DNA of 64,000 nucleotides from Polytrichum commune (Eukaryota > Streptophyta > Polytrichopsida > Polytrichales > Polytrichaceae). Numbering within the stretch: the stretch's first letter is position 1; every line of letters begins with the position of its first letter. Below are positions 19,891-32,314 of this stretch, piece after piece. Below the pieces are notes generated by a model. That model ran no database searches. It had not been told where the DNA came from and saw only the letters and a program-made list of their open reading frames with translations. Both the position numbers and the translations under genes were made by a program. Where the stretch lies: the NCBI GenBank assembly GCA_950295325.1, contig OX485806.1, positions 39,308,001-39,372,000 of the forward strand. The letters are read 5' to 3'.

Positions 19891-22735
19891 CATACCACTA
19901 ACTCAGTCTACCGGAAACTACGTCAAGCCTAACTCTTAGAAATGGACCACCTAACGTAAATCCAGCAACCCAAAAAACATCATCCATAATCCACCACATA
20001 GAAATCCACGCAAACGCTTTATCCACGATAATTTCCGTTGGGCCCTTAGGCCTTCACCTCCTAGTGTGGAAGCGAACGTGGACGGGCTTCCACCATTCCG
20101 ACCACCAAGACATCTCCGAAGGCCACGGTCACAGGCCTTCAGTCTCGTGTGGGAAGCGGGCCTCGGTGCGGTTCGTGAAGCTCGGAGGCGGATGAATGAT
20201 GTGGGGGGGGGGGGGGGGCAAAGCGTTTTGTTTGTATTTTTTTCTTTCCCCCTTCGTCTTTATCTTTTGGTTTTCGGGGGTTTTTCCCCTCTTCTTTATT
20301 ATAGCGTGCGGTGGGCCCCACGTCCGGTCCTACTAGATAAGACTTGCATGTTTCAAAATAGACACCATAGCCCGAACCGGAAGCTGTCTAAAGAAGAGCG
20401 TGAGGAATCAATCTCTGACTCCTCATCTCATCGTGATTGATTCATAGATAAGGTGACGAGACACCAACATTCCCCCTTTGTCACTTTGCCCCTCTTGTCC
20501 CACCCCCCTTCCTTCCTTCCTCTATGCTATAATTACCTTATCACTCGAGCCGGTTGTTTTTCCGGGAAGGAATCTGGTTGTTTACACTGCATCTGAATCT
20601 ATCGGTGGTGACTGGCCGGGGAGAATAAGAGAAGTAGAGGCACCCATGCATCACCCATCACTCAAGAGATTTTGCGTCCGAACGGGAGAAATAGAAGATA
20701 GAAATAGATCGTGTAAACTTCTTCTTCTTTTTCCCGTGTAGGAAGATAGAAATCGAGAGGGGATTGTGAGGGGGGGAATGGTATGTTTATTCCTTGAATT
20801 GAAATTGTTATGAATTTTTGAAGTCCAAAGTTGGTTGAATGTGTTACGAATGTCGAGAGTGTGTCATAACTGTTCGTTTGAACTGTTCATTTCTCCTCAC
20901 TTCAACACTCAAAACTAGATTACGTGTCATGGGGCTATTGGTTCCGGCATGATCGAGATTCAGTACCAACTTGATTGGAATTCAATCCTAGCTTGATTGA
21001 GATTTTGGTTTCATCTAGATTGCCGATGGGGTCTTGATCGGGAATTGGCGCCTCTGCTGTAACTTATCGCGTATGAGCGTACCTCTCATTCATTCAACCT
21101 GCCAAATTGAAAATTGAAAACCAAAAACCAAAAACAAAACCCTAAAAGAGTATGTAAGGTAGATGAGTCTTGAATGGTTACTTTTTTCCAACTAGCTCAC
21201 TTCTCCTAGGGTATGAAACATGCGATGAGTGCGAGATGATTGGCAAATTCAAACCGAGGCCGCCACCACTTTCCTTGTAAATTTTAGAGCTCGTATGAAT
21301 ATTTTTCTTCATTGTCAAATTTGATATTCTCATGCTCATTGTATGGTCAAATAGATCTCTCTCCACACACACACACACACACAAGCCCCCGATTATTATG
21401 ATTGTTGAATTGAGAATGGTTAATGTATTTTGAGCACGTAGCCTGTTTTTTTATAACATAAATTTTCTTGGTGGTATTTCTTGGATCCACACCAAACCAC
21501 ATACCACTCAAAATAGATATTTGATTAAGATAAGTAGCCAAATCATTAACATCTATATTAGTCAAAAATAAATCTTTAAGTTGATTTGACATCATAATTA
21601 GCTTTAAAGACCTCAAATTGGTCTGATTATGGCCATTTTAGATGGATAAGCTACAAACATGTAGGGGTCAAGGCAACCATGCTAAATGGTTAAGAGGTAC
21701 ACTCATATCCAACAATTTCCTCTTGGCAATCCAAACGATGAGTGGGGAGAACTGGTTGCTACGTCATTTTCTTTTTAGTTTGGTTTCCTAACATCCATCG
21801 AGGGGGTGATAGTAAAATACACTCTCCTTTAGGTTGGTTGTTGATTTGTACGACTTAGGAGTACATCTACCTTAACATAGAAAGTCCCCAACTCTACAGA
21901 AGTAATCAACATTTTCATCCTCCCCTCTCCTGATTCATCCTCCTCTTCGTTAGGTGTTGCAAACACTCACCCGTTTTATTTCAGCTGGTGAGCATTACTG
22001 TTTAGAACGAATGGTTATAGTCGTGTACATCAACTTAAGAGAGATTGGACTACATCTTCAAATTCTACTACCTATTCCACACTCAACAGTGGTTACAATT
22101 TGCAAAAGCTAGGTAACTAGCTAAGAAATCAATAGACATGTGCCTCCGATAACCATAACTAAATCAAAATAGGTCCGATTTTTAATCCAATTTCCACTAA
22201 TGCAACACATTGTTCCGTTGCATGAAACCCATCTGTAGACGCTATAGAATATATAGAACACGAACTGCATAACACCCACATATCTTTATGGTCAAGCAGA
22301 GGTGGCTACCCAAACAAAACAAAAACAAAAAACGTCCTCCTTGTTCTTAAAAGGTTGAGAATCAGATATGGTGACAAGACACCAACGTTCCCTTCGTCTC
22401 ATCACCAGCTCTCGTTCTTATTACAATTTACCTTTTATACTTAAGTTTTGGAAGGGTTCTCAACTTCATACTATTTACGCCGGATTCAAATAAAATGAAA
22501 TGAAATGAAATTGGTTTTAAAGTCCGGGAAGCCAAGACGTGATGAGTCACCTCATCACCATAGAAAGGTACTTTAAGCTAGGCCTGGCGACCAAAAAGGG
22601 AGGAGGAAGAAAAAGGGTTGGGAATCATGGCCTGCAGGGGTGATCCGGTTTTGACGGCATAAGATATTTGATGGCCTCATCCTTACAATTACTAGGGCCA
22701 TGCCTTCAATCGCTAGCCCGACAGTCATAATAACT
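19891..22735. other. Intergenic DNA with a GC-rich stretch
   Basis: 20040-20350 is GC-rich and contains a 16-base G run at 20203-20218. The phrase GTGACRAGACACCAACRTTCC occurs near 20453 and 22370, marking an old repeat. A CA microsatellite lies at 21364-21383 and a GAAAT run near 22492-22511. No exon passes inspection. Confidence 0.35.
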
Positions 22736-22737
22736 TT

Positions 22738-23119
22738 AGGTGCCAAGTACACCAATTTGTCCTACTACACCAACCGTCCAATTTTAGTGTGGGTGGTGAC
22801 GTTAAATTTGATGTGGAAATGGCTAGTTAGAGTGGGTTCGGTGACTTGTCATGTAACATCAAGTGTCATGTGACATTTTTCTCCAGGTGTCGTGACCCAA
22901 TGATTGCAAGATAAGGTTGAGGTAACCAACGTGGGTTGATGAGGAACAGTGTCAGCCGCATTGCAACTAAATGTTTAATGTAGTGTGCTTAATTCCTGCC
23001 ATGTCTTGGTTGTTGAGATAATTGTAATAAGTTGAGGGTGTCCAGTACACCAATTGTTCCTACTACACCAACCATCTAATTTAGTGTGGGTCGTGACGTT
23101 AAATTTGATGTGGAAGCTA
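22738..23119 (+). repeat. Direct duplication, ~300-bp period
   Basis: A ~90-bp block (CCTACTACACCAACC, TTTAGTGTGGGT, GTGACGTTAAATTTGATGTG) occurs at 22738-22840 and again at 23038-23119. The second copy abuts the MITE that starts at 23120. Confidence 0.8.
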
Positions 23120-23666
23120 GAGTGGTTTACACTATGGACCATGAAGTCGTCCCACGGCTGTCTAAGCGATGTGATTGGACGTTGAAGTCGTCCCGGGACG
23201 ACTTGGGTTTACACCAAGGAAAAAATGGCAGAGTGACCACGGAGGTTGAGGTCCACAAAATATATTTTTTTAAGCCTACTCTATCCACTGCCATGGTCCA
23301 ACGGGTTTTCTGTTGGGACAAGCAAAAGAGGTGGTCCGGGAAAAATAGCAAGGGCCCATGTCAGAAAAATGTTGTTTTAATGATTTTTTTAATGATTTTT
23401 TTAATGATTTTTTTCCCCGACTTAATTAAACTTGACTTTTTCCAAAAACTTCCTTTTTTATTATTAAAAAAAATCCACACCTCCACTTTTTGGTGCATGG
23501 TCATTCTTCATGGTCCACATTCGGTTTACACCTAGTGAAGGGCCCATGAACCATGAAAACTAATATTTTAGTAACTCGGACCATGGAAGTCGTCCCATGA
23601 AGTCGTCCCACGCAAAATAGGCCTCTTACGTGGGATGACTTCATGGTCCATAGTGTAAACCGCCCC
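23120..23666 (+). mobile_element. PIF/Harbinger-like MITE, family A, near full length
   Basis: The inverted ends share GGTTTACACTATGGACCATG, and TTA follows the right end. The left end reads CTA-GAGTGG instead of the expected TTA-GGGGCGG, so it has one or two changes. The interior carries a repeated GAAGTCGTCCC motif and an A/T-rich low-complexity centre. No transposase is present; a 149-codon frame across it is chance. Confidence 0.85.
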
Positions 23667-25150
23667 TTAGGCTCGTGTCTTAGTGTCACCTATTGCATAT
23701 ACCATTTGCCACAACTTTGGAACCTCCACTTGTCAAAGAATCACTTGTTTTGCATGACTATTGACCCGTAAATCCACTTTCACTATAAATCATGTGATCC
23801 ACAAAAAAACAAACATCAATGAAAACAAAATTGAAGGAAAGAGAATTGACCCACAATATTTAGTCCAGGTGTTCACCGTTATGACTCAATAATGATTAGT
23901 GTGTCCCACACATTAAGTTCAAACACATCCTCTAGTATGCACATCAAAAAACAAGAAATAACTTGTTTAGTAGAAAATGATAGGTATTCCATGTAAGAAA
24001 AGCAAGCATTATGTGACTTTTAATGTGACCCACACTAATAGGAGAAATTAGTGTACCTAACACGTCTACAAAGTGTGTCACAACCTTTAGGGTTAGGTGG
24101 ACACTAGAAATTTCTCATGACATAATTAGATTTCTCATCAGAGCCGTGAACTTAATAAGCTCATTAATGTGGCCTTTTGAACATTTTGACCTAACTGGGT
24201 TGACTTGCAATTCAAAGTTACCGAGATAAAATCAAATTCACTTACTAACACGTAATGATACGGGAAGTTGCGTGAGTGCGTATGCTATGGTCTACTACAT
24301 AATGTGTGATCATGTCTTCTTACTTATTGTAGTGTTTTATTTTCTACAAGAGTGAAGTACTTTTGGGTGTTTGCAAAATGTTAGGAAATTGGTGTTAGTG
24401 ACACTAATATGTGTATGCGTTGTACAAGTATGATAGGAATTTGTGGATGGTAAGTAAAAAAGAAAAGGCCAAGATGTAAGTAGTAAGAAAGGCCAAGGGA
24501 GTCTGTGGTGTGTACATAAACTCATCCCATAACATTAGTCAGCATACAAGGTGAGTTGGGTCCTAACATAGTTTTCATCAGTAATCTTCAAAGCATGAGC
24601 TAATTATGGTTGTGCCAGGCTTTGCAAAAGCCACCACATTGGGAATTAGGCATGGGTACTTTATCCGTTATAAATTTCAATGTTTTAGTGTTACATAGTA
24701 TTCATAATCATGATGGATTTTCATGGTAGATCAATGTTTTTTTTTGGGGGGGGGGGTTTGGTTTCCTTGAGGGTAACATTAAACATCAATTTCACATAAA
24801 CGTATTATTTTTAAGCATCACAAACTTAAAAGCAATCAAGTCCCTTGAGTTTCTGCTAAACTCTAAAACACTAAAACATTGGGACATTGAATGTGCGTAA
24901 TAATTGGTAAGATGTGAACATTTACCTGTATGTGGTCCCCGACATGACATGCTATGTCATTTATGACATGGCCATAATAGTTCATGCATACAAGACTAGT
25001 AATGGAACCTATATCGGGTGAGTTGGGTGGGCCATGGAATCAAGGGGAATATTGTTGTGAGATGTTGCCATTTTAACTTGCAAAGTCCACACGTTAAGCC
25101 GATCTTGTTGGAAGTGTCAAGGCTACTAAGTAAACTTATGCCATGTGGAA
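23667..25150. other. AT-rich intergenic DNA
   Basis: No gene or clear element is seen. A T8-G10 run lies near 24738-24757. Confidence 0.35.
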
Positions 25151-25159
25151 GGCAAATAT

Positions 25160-26210
25160 ACATTACACTGTTTTATTTTCTATGTTGAGGTCTAATTGGG
25201 CACCACTTTGCATAAATTCAATGTCCGCAACACCTTTTAAGAGGTCCCAATCAATCATAGAATGACATGTGGCAATTTTGGGCAAAGTCAAAACTAGATT
25301 TGTTACTTGTTTGCATGAGAGTTTGGTTCCATTCAAGTCTACCATAGTCCAAAAAAGAGTCCCACACCCGTTGGTATATCTTCTCCACGTGCCATTGAAA
25401 ACAAACTAGCTCATTTGGTTGGTGCCAAATAATCCATGGAAGGCCACTCCTCGAGAAGAACCAATTGTGATTAAACCGTTTCAGATTCTTACAAAGAGGT
25501 TGATCAAAGTGGCATTGCACCATTGAAAAATATTCCCAAAGGCCAAGGTTATCTCTTTTGGCAAAGAGCTTCCACATAATGTCAGCAACATAATGCCACA
25601 CTTGTTAAGTTACTAGCCAGCTAAAGAACATGTGCTCCACAAATTCCACATTTTGCCTGCCACAATGAGGACAAGTCTTATTGATCTCCGCTGAGATTCT
25701 CCCATGCCATGCATTCACTACAACCGCCTTATGGATGGCTAACCATTTGTGATAATTGCCTCCGTTTGTGCCTTATGTTTGTGACGAATGATATTCCATC
25801 TCGAAGAAGTGAAGGGGGGAATTTCATTTCGCCGTTTATTAGTGATCGACTTCTTGAGGGCCTCTTGAGTAGTAATCCATTTCCTCCCAAGCTTTGCCAA
25901 GTACTTGAGGAAGGGAACTATCTTAGGCCAACACCGATGTGTTGGATCAAAGGAGAATTGGTCTAGTTTCCCATAGAACAAGGTGAATTGGGTTTGGGCA
26001 CTCCCACCCTTACTTGCAACATCCATCCACAGAAAGCCATGGGTGGTGTCGCATTCCTTGCATTCAGTTTCAACTCCATGAGAGTAAAGTATTGCGAGCT
26101 AATAATGAATTTAGGTAAAACTGCCATGTATTCCGCGCTAAATTGAATTGGACCCATGCTAGATTCTTTGAAGTAACCAACACTAGCCACGCGTTCAGAC
26201 ATGTATCCTA
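25160..26210 (-). pseudogene. Decayed LINE-type reverse-transcriptase zinc-binding region
   Basis: In three shifted frames the minus strand encodes the tail of a non-LTR reverse transcriptase (zf-RVT type). It reads DPTHRCWPKIVPFLKYL and WNIIRHKHKAQTEAI, then after a shift HKWLAIHKAVVVNAWHGRI, and then the zinc-binding core CPHCGRQNVEFVEHMFFS. After a stop it continues VWHYVADIMWKLF and GLPWIIWHQPNELVCFQW. The expected final zinc-ligand Cys after HMFF reads as Ser, and frameshifts and stops are frequent. The catalytic reverse transcriptase domain is absent. A domesticated zf-RVT gene fragment is possible, but the decay argues for a relic. Confidence 0.75.
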
Positions 26211-26984
26211 TGAGTCTCTATACAAGCCAACCCATTCATGTGATGTGGGTTGAGCTCTGTGTTGTCTAAGCATCCTAACACAAAAAGAAACCATAGAACT
26301 CCAACAACTGAACCCAAAAGTCATAATAAACTTATGCAAGAGAGAATTTTAACTTTCACTTACTCCCATTTCAAGAATCATTCCTTCCGGGATCCTAGAT
26401 ATCCCAAAAGTATCTCAAACCTTCATTTATAAAGAACAAGTGCCCTATCCCATAGTAATACCAAAATGTAGACCTTCATATTCTATCTACCGGCTCTCAA
26501 TTTCCATACATACATACATACATATATATACATACATATATACATATTATGTACAGTTTTCTACAAGAGCATACATTGGAGGAGTTTCACTTTGGGAAAA
26601 AGTTATCGAAAGACGGTGGTGAGTTTAAAAGGGGGATCACGGTCACGATTCAGGGAGACTTTTTAAAGCGCTTGAGACTATCATGCACGCTAGGCGTCAA
26701 CTTTATAAGCTTGTGTATATATGGATCATGAAATTATGAATGAGGTGACAAGGCCAAGTTGTAAGCCTAAAGCCAAAATCCGAGTGGCCAACAAGTTGGT
26801 TGAAAAGCCCGCATTGTCATGGCCTTGCGGGTAAGGTAGGCTTTTTGCACGAAACGAAAATAGGTCAAAATTTCAACCAAAATATCTGGACCTTCTACTC
26901 AGGGTCCATCCAGATAATGAGAAGCGCCACCCACCAAACCCACCACCAAACAAGTAACCTTAAAGCTAAACACTTTATGTATGT
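26211..26984. other. Intergenic DNA with an ATAC/ATAT microsatellite
   Basis: A CATA/TATA microsatellite spans about 26506-26548. Nothing else is recognisable. Confidence 0.4.
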
Positions 26985-26992
26985 GTGTAGAT

Positions 26993-27655
26993 CAGAGTTG
27001 GGGAAGTTTTTGAAGCCTTAGTGGCTAATTGCCGGTAGTTGCTACGAAGGGTCGGATTTTTACCAATTTACATCGGCAAGAGCCGGTCTTTTGTAAAATC
27101 AATCGGCCAATTGCCTATATTTTCATATTTTCATTGGCCAATATCCGATTAAATGGAATTCATATGGGCACTAATTGTTTAAAAAATGTATGAAAAGTTA
27201 TTAGAAATCATTTCTTAGTACAAAATCTTGAATAAGTGAAAAGAAAGGCATCATGTTCAAAACTTTAAATTTGAAGAGTTAATATCCTTGGCAAGAATTG
27301 AACCTAGCAATGCCTTCACCGCTTGAAGGCCAAGGGTCCCCCAATTCTTCATAGAAGCAATTGGATTTGGTCATGGAAAGGTTGCATAATTCAAAAAGTT
27401 TAAGGTTTAGGGTACTTCCTCAAGTGCATCATCAAATGCCCCGGACAAATAGCGCTCTGGATGCTTCCGGCTGAAATCCAATAACTCACAAGAAGAATCA
27501 GCTACATTTCCGGGACATTTTTTGGTTCATCGGCTAATTGCCGGAGGATTGAAATTACAGTCGGATTGCCATCCGATGGTTGGAAATTTGGACCGTCCAT
27601 GAGGGGAAATCCATCGGCTGATAATGAACTAGCCGTCGGTTTTCCCTGAACATAG
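26993..27655 (+). mobile_element. hAT-like non-autonomous element, family E, copy 1
   Basis: It is flanked by perfect 8-bp duplications GTGTAGAT (26985-26992 and 27656-27663). The ends are CAGAGTTGGGGAAG and, inverted, CTATGTTCAGGGAAAA. It is ~97% identical by eye to 52464-53123. No ORF of transposase size is present. Confidence 0.85.
27286..27335 (-). ncRNA. tRNA-like fold without anticodon arm, copy 1
   Basis: Fifty bases inside element E can form a 6-7-bp acceptor-like stem (CCTTGG with CCAAGG), a 5-bp D-arm-like hairpin (CCTTC AAGCGGT GAAGG) and a T-arm-like hairpin containing GGTTCAATTC, which matches the pol III B box. No anticodon arm is present. It is probably a tRNA-derived relic carried by the element; expression is unknown. 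Confidence 0.35.
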
Positions 27656-27675
27656 GTGTAGATTCAAGTTAGCTG

Positions 27676-27898
27676 GATCTTTTCAACCAACTATGTGGGA
27701 ATCCAGGGGCTTGTCCTTGGGGGGAGATAGGTGTTGGTTAGTTTGTTTTGTACCCGTTCTAGTTATTCATCTTCGAAAGGAGGCAATAGTCGTTGGGGGC
27801 CTTCTAACTCTTGTGATGCATGTTTCGGGGATTATGTACATACTTAGATCAAGTTAGAACTAAAGCAACACCATACCGGTGGCAACATCGGAGTCGGC
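27676..27898 (+). repeat. Dispersed repeat R, copy 1
   Basis: It shares CAACCAACYATGTGGGAA, AAAGGAGGCAATAGTCGT and AAGCAACACCA with 29773-29983 in the same orientation. The ends are unclear. Confidence 0.75.
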
Positions 27899-27969
27899 TT
27901 TCTTTTTCTTTTTTCTTATTTGTATGTAGATTTCTTCAACGTGTGGCAAAACATTCCTTCTTTGCGCAT

Positions 27970-28200
27970 GGGGAGATGGGATTATCGCATACGAGGGTAC
28001 TTCTTCATCCATCCAACATGAAAAGTTGACCCCCCATAGGTTTGTTGCCAGTTCATCTCATGACTTGGACTGCACTAATTTGGGGTCTTTGAAGTTGATT
28101 TCGGTGTCATATCAACTAAAAACACTGACCTTCGAGTGGCATATTATTTTCAGAACTTACGTAGGTTTTTTCAATGTGTGATCAATTTTTGTTTTCCATT
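27970..28200 (+). repeat. Dispersed repeat Q, tandem copy 1
   Basis: Family signature in order: ATCGCATA.GAG, TAC, CATCCAACATRAAAA, CCCCCATAGGTTTGT, TTCATCTC, GGACT..ACTAATTTGGG, TCATATCA, GCATATTATTT. No inverted ends are visible. Confidence 0.75.
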
Positions 28201-28215
28201 TCACACAAATAAAAG

Positions 28216-28450
28216 GAATTATCGTAGTGTATAGGTGTACCTCTAATCCAGCCAACATACAAACTCGATCCTATAGGTTTGTGGTCAATTCATCTCCAAT
28301 GATTTAGACTAAACTAATTTGGATTTTTAATGCCTATTTTGGTGTTATATCATTTGAGAAATTCCTATCTCTAAGTTGCATACTATTTTGATGGTTTTTA
28401 TGTTGGATAAATGAGAGATACTTTCATATGTGATAAGCCCTTCTCTCCAG
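28216..28450 (+). repeat. Dispersed repeat Q, tandem copy 2
   Basis: A second copy 246 bp after the first in the same orientation, more diverged, ending near TTGGATAAATGAGAGATA. Confidence 0.7.
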
Positions 28451-28559
28451 TTCACACACTCATCACAAATAGAACATAAGTATATATACATATATGTACA
28501 TACATATATTGTGACTAACATTGAGGGGAGGGTGAAAATATAGGTTATTGCGCAGAGCC

Positions 28560-28745
28560 CTCAAATTAGTCTACATTGTTTATGATCTTTAGTGTCACTT
28601 ATTATTTGAAGTTACAGAATCTAATTACTTCTTATTGTAGAATTCATTCTTTATTAGCAATGGTTGGATAGGTTGTTTGGAACATATAGTACATAAATGA
28701 CTTTACTTGCTAGGAATTTACATTTTCAATATATAGTCATAACAT
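28560..28745 (+). mobile_element. Partial TA-flanked palindromic-end element (family J)
   Basis: It contains TTTAGTGTCACTTATTATTT and the interior phrases of family J (TTATTAGCAATGGTTGGATA, GACTTTACTTGCTAGGA). The palindromic outer end is degraded and the right end is not found. Confidence 0.6.
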
Positions 28746-29099
28746 TGAGTAATTCCAAATGCTAGAACGTGCTAGAAACATCATTTTTGCACTTTTTTTC
28801 CTCATTGCAGAAGTGCTATAAGTGTGTATCCAGTGCCAGGCACTCCTTCATGCACCTTATTCTCATAATTTGAAATTGGATCTAAACTTGAACATTCGTT
28901 TCTCAAAATAAGAGGAGCATTTGCTTGAGTTAGGGAATGCTAAGATTTGATAGGAAAATGATGTCACATTAACGTCATTGTGTTTTTGCATATCTAGAAC
29001 CCAAATCCTAGTGTAAAACTCCTTGAGGACCAAGCTTTGACTCTTGACTAGTAGGATAGCTCAGTTTTGGAGTGTCTCTAGTCTTGGACCCTAGTCTAA

Positions 29100-29584
29100 G
29101 GGTTGCTTCACACTATGGCGGTTGAAGTCAAGAGGCCGTGGGATTGAGTGGCCAAACTTTGTTGAGAGTCCAAAGAAACGGGCTGAAAATAGCCAAGAAA
29201 ATATAGTAAGTGGAGCCTTCGGCCGGCATAGTGTGAAGCCTCCAAAGGCCAAGCCCAAAGTCCAAACCCAAAGGAGCATCCCACTTTATTCCTTGCCCAA
29301 AACAACCCCTCCAATCTAACGGCCAAGATCTTGGCAGTGATTGATTTTTTAAAGAAAAAAAAACCAATGGCCTCTCAACCATAGTTTGGGTTTCCATTCC
29401 CGTCCTACCCAAACTTCCTTCGAGAGTCCATTGCCTTCTTCAAAAAGCTAGCATTTTAAATTGTGACAACCTTTGGACTTGAGCCTTAGTGTGAAGGGTT
29501 GAGAGGCCAAACTATTGGTTTCTGCAATATGATTGGTGGAAATCGATGGCCTCTCGACCTTCGGCCATAGTGTGAAGCGCCCCC
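29100..29584. mobile_element. PIF/Harbinger-like MITE, family F
   Basis: The ends are GGGTTGCTTCACACTATGGC and, inverted, GGGGGCGCTTCACACTATGG, with TAA at both flanks (29097-29099 and 29585-29587). The interior repeats short phrases such as GGCCTCTCAACC and GGCCAAGCCC. No coding capacity is seen. Confidence 0.85.
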
Positions 29585-29772
29585 TAAACCTGCCCTAAGG
29601 TACCTAATTGAAGCAAGGGTGGCTCAAATTCAAGGCCTTCAACTGGATCCCATGGAAACTCCGAGGTTAAGCCGCCTAAGGTTGGAATAGTACTCATATG
29701 GGTGGCCTCCCTAGCACTTAATTTGCGGTGCACCCTACCACCTACGATCCACCCAATCATAGTGGTGTATCC

Positions 29773-29983
29773 ATATATTCTCAACCAACCATGTGGGAAC
29801 TGAGGGAGCTTGCCCTTGGGGAAGACATGTGCTGGTTGGCTCGTCCACACCCGTTCAAGGTGTTCGCCTTCAAAAGGAGGCAATAGTCGTCAAGGGCCTC
29901 CGATTCTCATAATGCCCGTTTCGGGATTACATACATATTTGGACCGACTCGAAATTGAAGCAACACCACAACTTAGGTTGGTT
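29773..29983 (+). repeat. Dispersed repeat R, copy 2
   Basis: It aligns with 27676-27898 over its length. Both copies carry GTTTCGGG.ATTA.GTACATA.TT. Confidence 0.75.
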
Positions 29984-30587
29984 TACACTAGGAGTCAAGA
30001 CCGACATTTAGCGTCATAAGGTTGGAATATGTGCTTCTTATTGGTGCAATTTCTAAAATTGGTCCCAACCACATTACACCTAGGGTGAAGCTGATTTTTT
30101 CAAAGGAATTTTTGATTCATAAAAGACATGATCCGACATGGTCCAAGCTTAGGCAAAGGAGTGCACCATTCTTGAGAGGCCAATTCTTGACCTCGGGACA
30201 AATTTCATATTCGAATGTAAGATTATTATTTTTACAAATATACAAAATTTGAAGCATTTCATGTCATTTGATTGATGGAAAATCTAAACAACTTCCTCTT
30301 TTCTTCTCTTCCCTTCAAGACTTTATGCAATGGATTCCATCGTCCACCTTAAGACCATTTAGACATGGGAGAATTGGCCCTTGCTATAATCTTATTCCAA
30401 TGAGTAATTAGGACTAACCTTAGGCTAAAAGGGGTTGAAATCTATTGAATCCGCCCCAAGAGAAATCGGTCTCGACCTCATGTATAAACCAACCCTCAAT
30501 TCACGCCAGTGGCAACATTGGAATCCTCTTTCTTCCCCTAACTAAAGTTCGTGAAAATTCCCTAACCTAACCTCCTCAACATCACTA

Positions 30588-30821
30588 CATTGAAAATCAT
30601 ATTTAACGTCACTCACTATTTAAACTTACACAATGCTATAACTCTTTTTTTGTATATCTCACTTTTTTGGGTCAACAAAGGTCAAAATAGTTGTTTGGAC
30701 ATTATAGAACATCATCATCTTAACATCATCATACAAACATACATCAATAGTAAACAAAAAAACAAAAAAACTAACATTATGGAACTCCAAATAGTAAGTG
30801 ACACTAAACATCGTATCTAGC
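30588..30821 (+). mobile_element. TA-flanked element, family J, diverged copy
   Basis: The left end resembles the family (TCATATTTAACGTCACT), and the right end reads AGTAAGTGACACTAAACATC. The interior matches 38357-38579 (CGCAATGCTATA, GGACATTATAGAACATCA). The TA duplication is intact on the left only. Confidence 0.65.
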
Positions 30822-31191
30822 AAAGTCCTTACCAAAATAAACACTTGGATCAAAGTGATTACTCTAACCTAACTTGTGGGAAATGCCACGGCATTCATAA
30901 CTCGGAGTGTCATCACGCCGGTACTCACACAAGGGGTTTTTATCATACTTTTAAGCCAAGTTCCAACAGTGCCCGCTTAACACATTAAATAAAGAACACA
31001 AATGTAATCAACAAGGGATTCTCGGACTTAATTACGGATTCTGCACCCTCCCTTTAATTTGCCGGCTTCAAGTTGCTCAACCTTGAAATTCAGCACTTTA
31101 GGTTATAAGTTGATGTTATAGGTTATATGTTATAGTTCAACTTTGAAGAAGTCATAAGTTGAACACTTGAACTTACCGAAAAGCCAATATC

Positions 31192-31520
31192 GTAGCTCTC
31201 TAGCAGCTTGGGCAAAAAATCATTCATTTTAAAGGTGTCTAAACTTCGGGAAAATTAATTTCGTTGAGTGTCAAAAAAGAAAAAAGAAAAAGAAAAAGAA
31301 AAGCATTCAAAGAGTGCCTAAAATCAACAAAATCGTCATAGATGAAATCAGGGAATTCATCCATGAATTATAGAAATGGCTTGGATGAATGTCTAACTCA
31401 TTTTAGATTGTTTTTTGACTTTGTCCAATTCTAGAATATTCTTTAATGGGTTGCCTAACTTACTTTCGCACTTTAGTTTAATTATTTGACAAAAAGGTGC
31501 CCAAGCTGCTAGAGAGCTAC
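31192..31520 (+). mobile_element. MITE with GTAGCTCTCTAGCAGC ends, family N copy 1
   Basis: A perfect terminal inverted repeat (GTAGCTCTCTAGCAGCTTGG) spans 31192-31214 and 31498-31520. The interior is A-rich with an AAAAAG run. No clear target duplication and no ORF. Confidence 0.85.
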
Positions 31521-31654
31521 AATAGAGTTGTTCTTAATGTGTTTAAAGGGAACACATACCTTTCAAAGTGGGTTTTACCATAACACGACTAAGTTAAGCC
31601 GTTAGCTGATGGTCCCTTCCCAGAGAAAAGAGGCTCCAATTTTATTTTATTTTA

Positions 31655-31815
31655 AATTTCCTTATAATGCACAACCGCATGTCGAATAGTTTGAAGTCCA
31701 TAGCATGAGTGTTCCCCAATAAACGAGGAGTCCTAGAAGTAAAGGAGAATTATGCTTACGTCATACATGGTCCCACGGAACACAACCAAAGAATGGTACG
31801 TTGTTATGAAAGTTT
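31655..31815 (+). repeat. Dispersed repeat G, copy 1
   Basis: It shares GAGTGTTCCCCAATAAAC, GAATTATGCTTACGT and TGGTCCCACGGAA with 47580-47830, and more weakly with 61060-61300 (inverse). It might derive from a gene or element ORF: two copies keep matching frames for ~60 codons, but no family is recognised. Confidence 0.65.
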
Positions 31816-32314
31816 GAAATTGAGTTTGTTTTAAAAGTAAAAATCTTTTAGGGGTCTTTTTTTTTACAAGTAATTTGTGTGGCTTAAATCGTGGGGTCTC
31901 TTTTATATCGTAGATAGTAAGGGATGATAAATTTGGACCTAATGAAGGAGGGTGATGTCACTTCGGCCCACGTAGAGGAGGTGATGTCTATTTTGGGGTG
32001 GGTTCGTTGACCAAAGCCCAAGATTGGATCCAAACTCATGAATTCTCTCGTCTTTGATCTTCCTTGAATCCTTTTTAATATACTTCATAGAGGATGGCCA
32101 TTATGGGACCCGGAAAAAGGTTCTCCGAAAACTCATGTTTCCGACCCCCTTCCCTTTTGGCACAGTGCGGATAAGTTTATTGTAAGCAAGTTTGTTGACA
32201 TTTAAAGGTGCCAATATATTATTTATGGTCTACACGATAGGTTGCACAATCTCCAAGTAAGTATAAGAAGCCAATTTTCATTTGGTCTATGAAACTATAA
32301 CTATACTCTACTTA

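Noticed and set aside
20066-20440. 124-codon GC-rich open frame
   Set aside because: It includes a 16-base G run translated as poly-Gly and has overlapping frames on the other strand. Composition explains it.
23086-23535. 149-codon open frame on the + strand
   Set aside because: It runs from a flanking repeat into a non-coding MITE (23120-23666) and includes low-complexity LMIFLMIF from an A/T run. No domain is visible.
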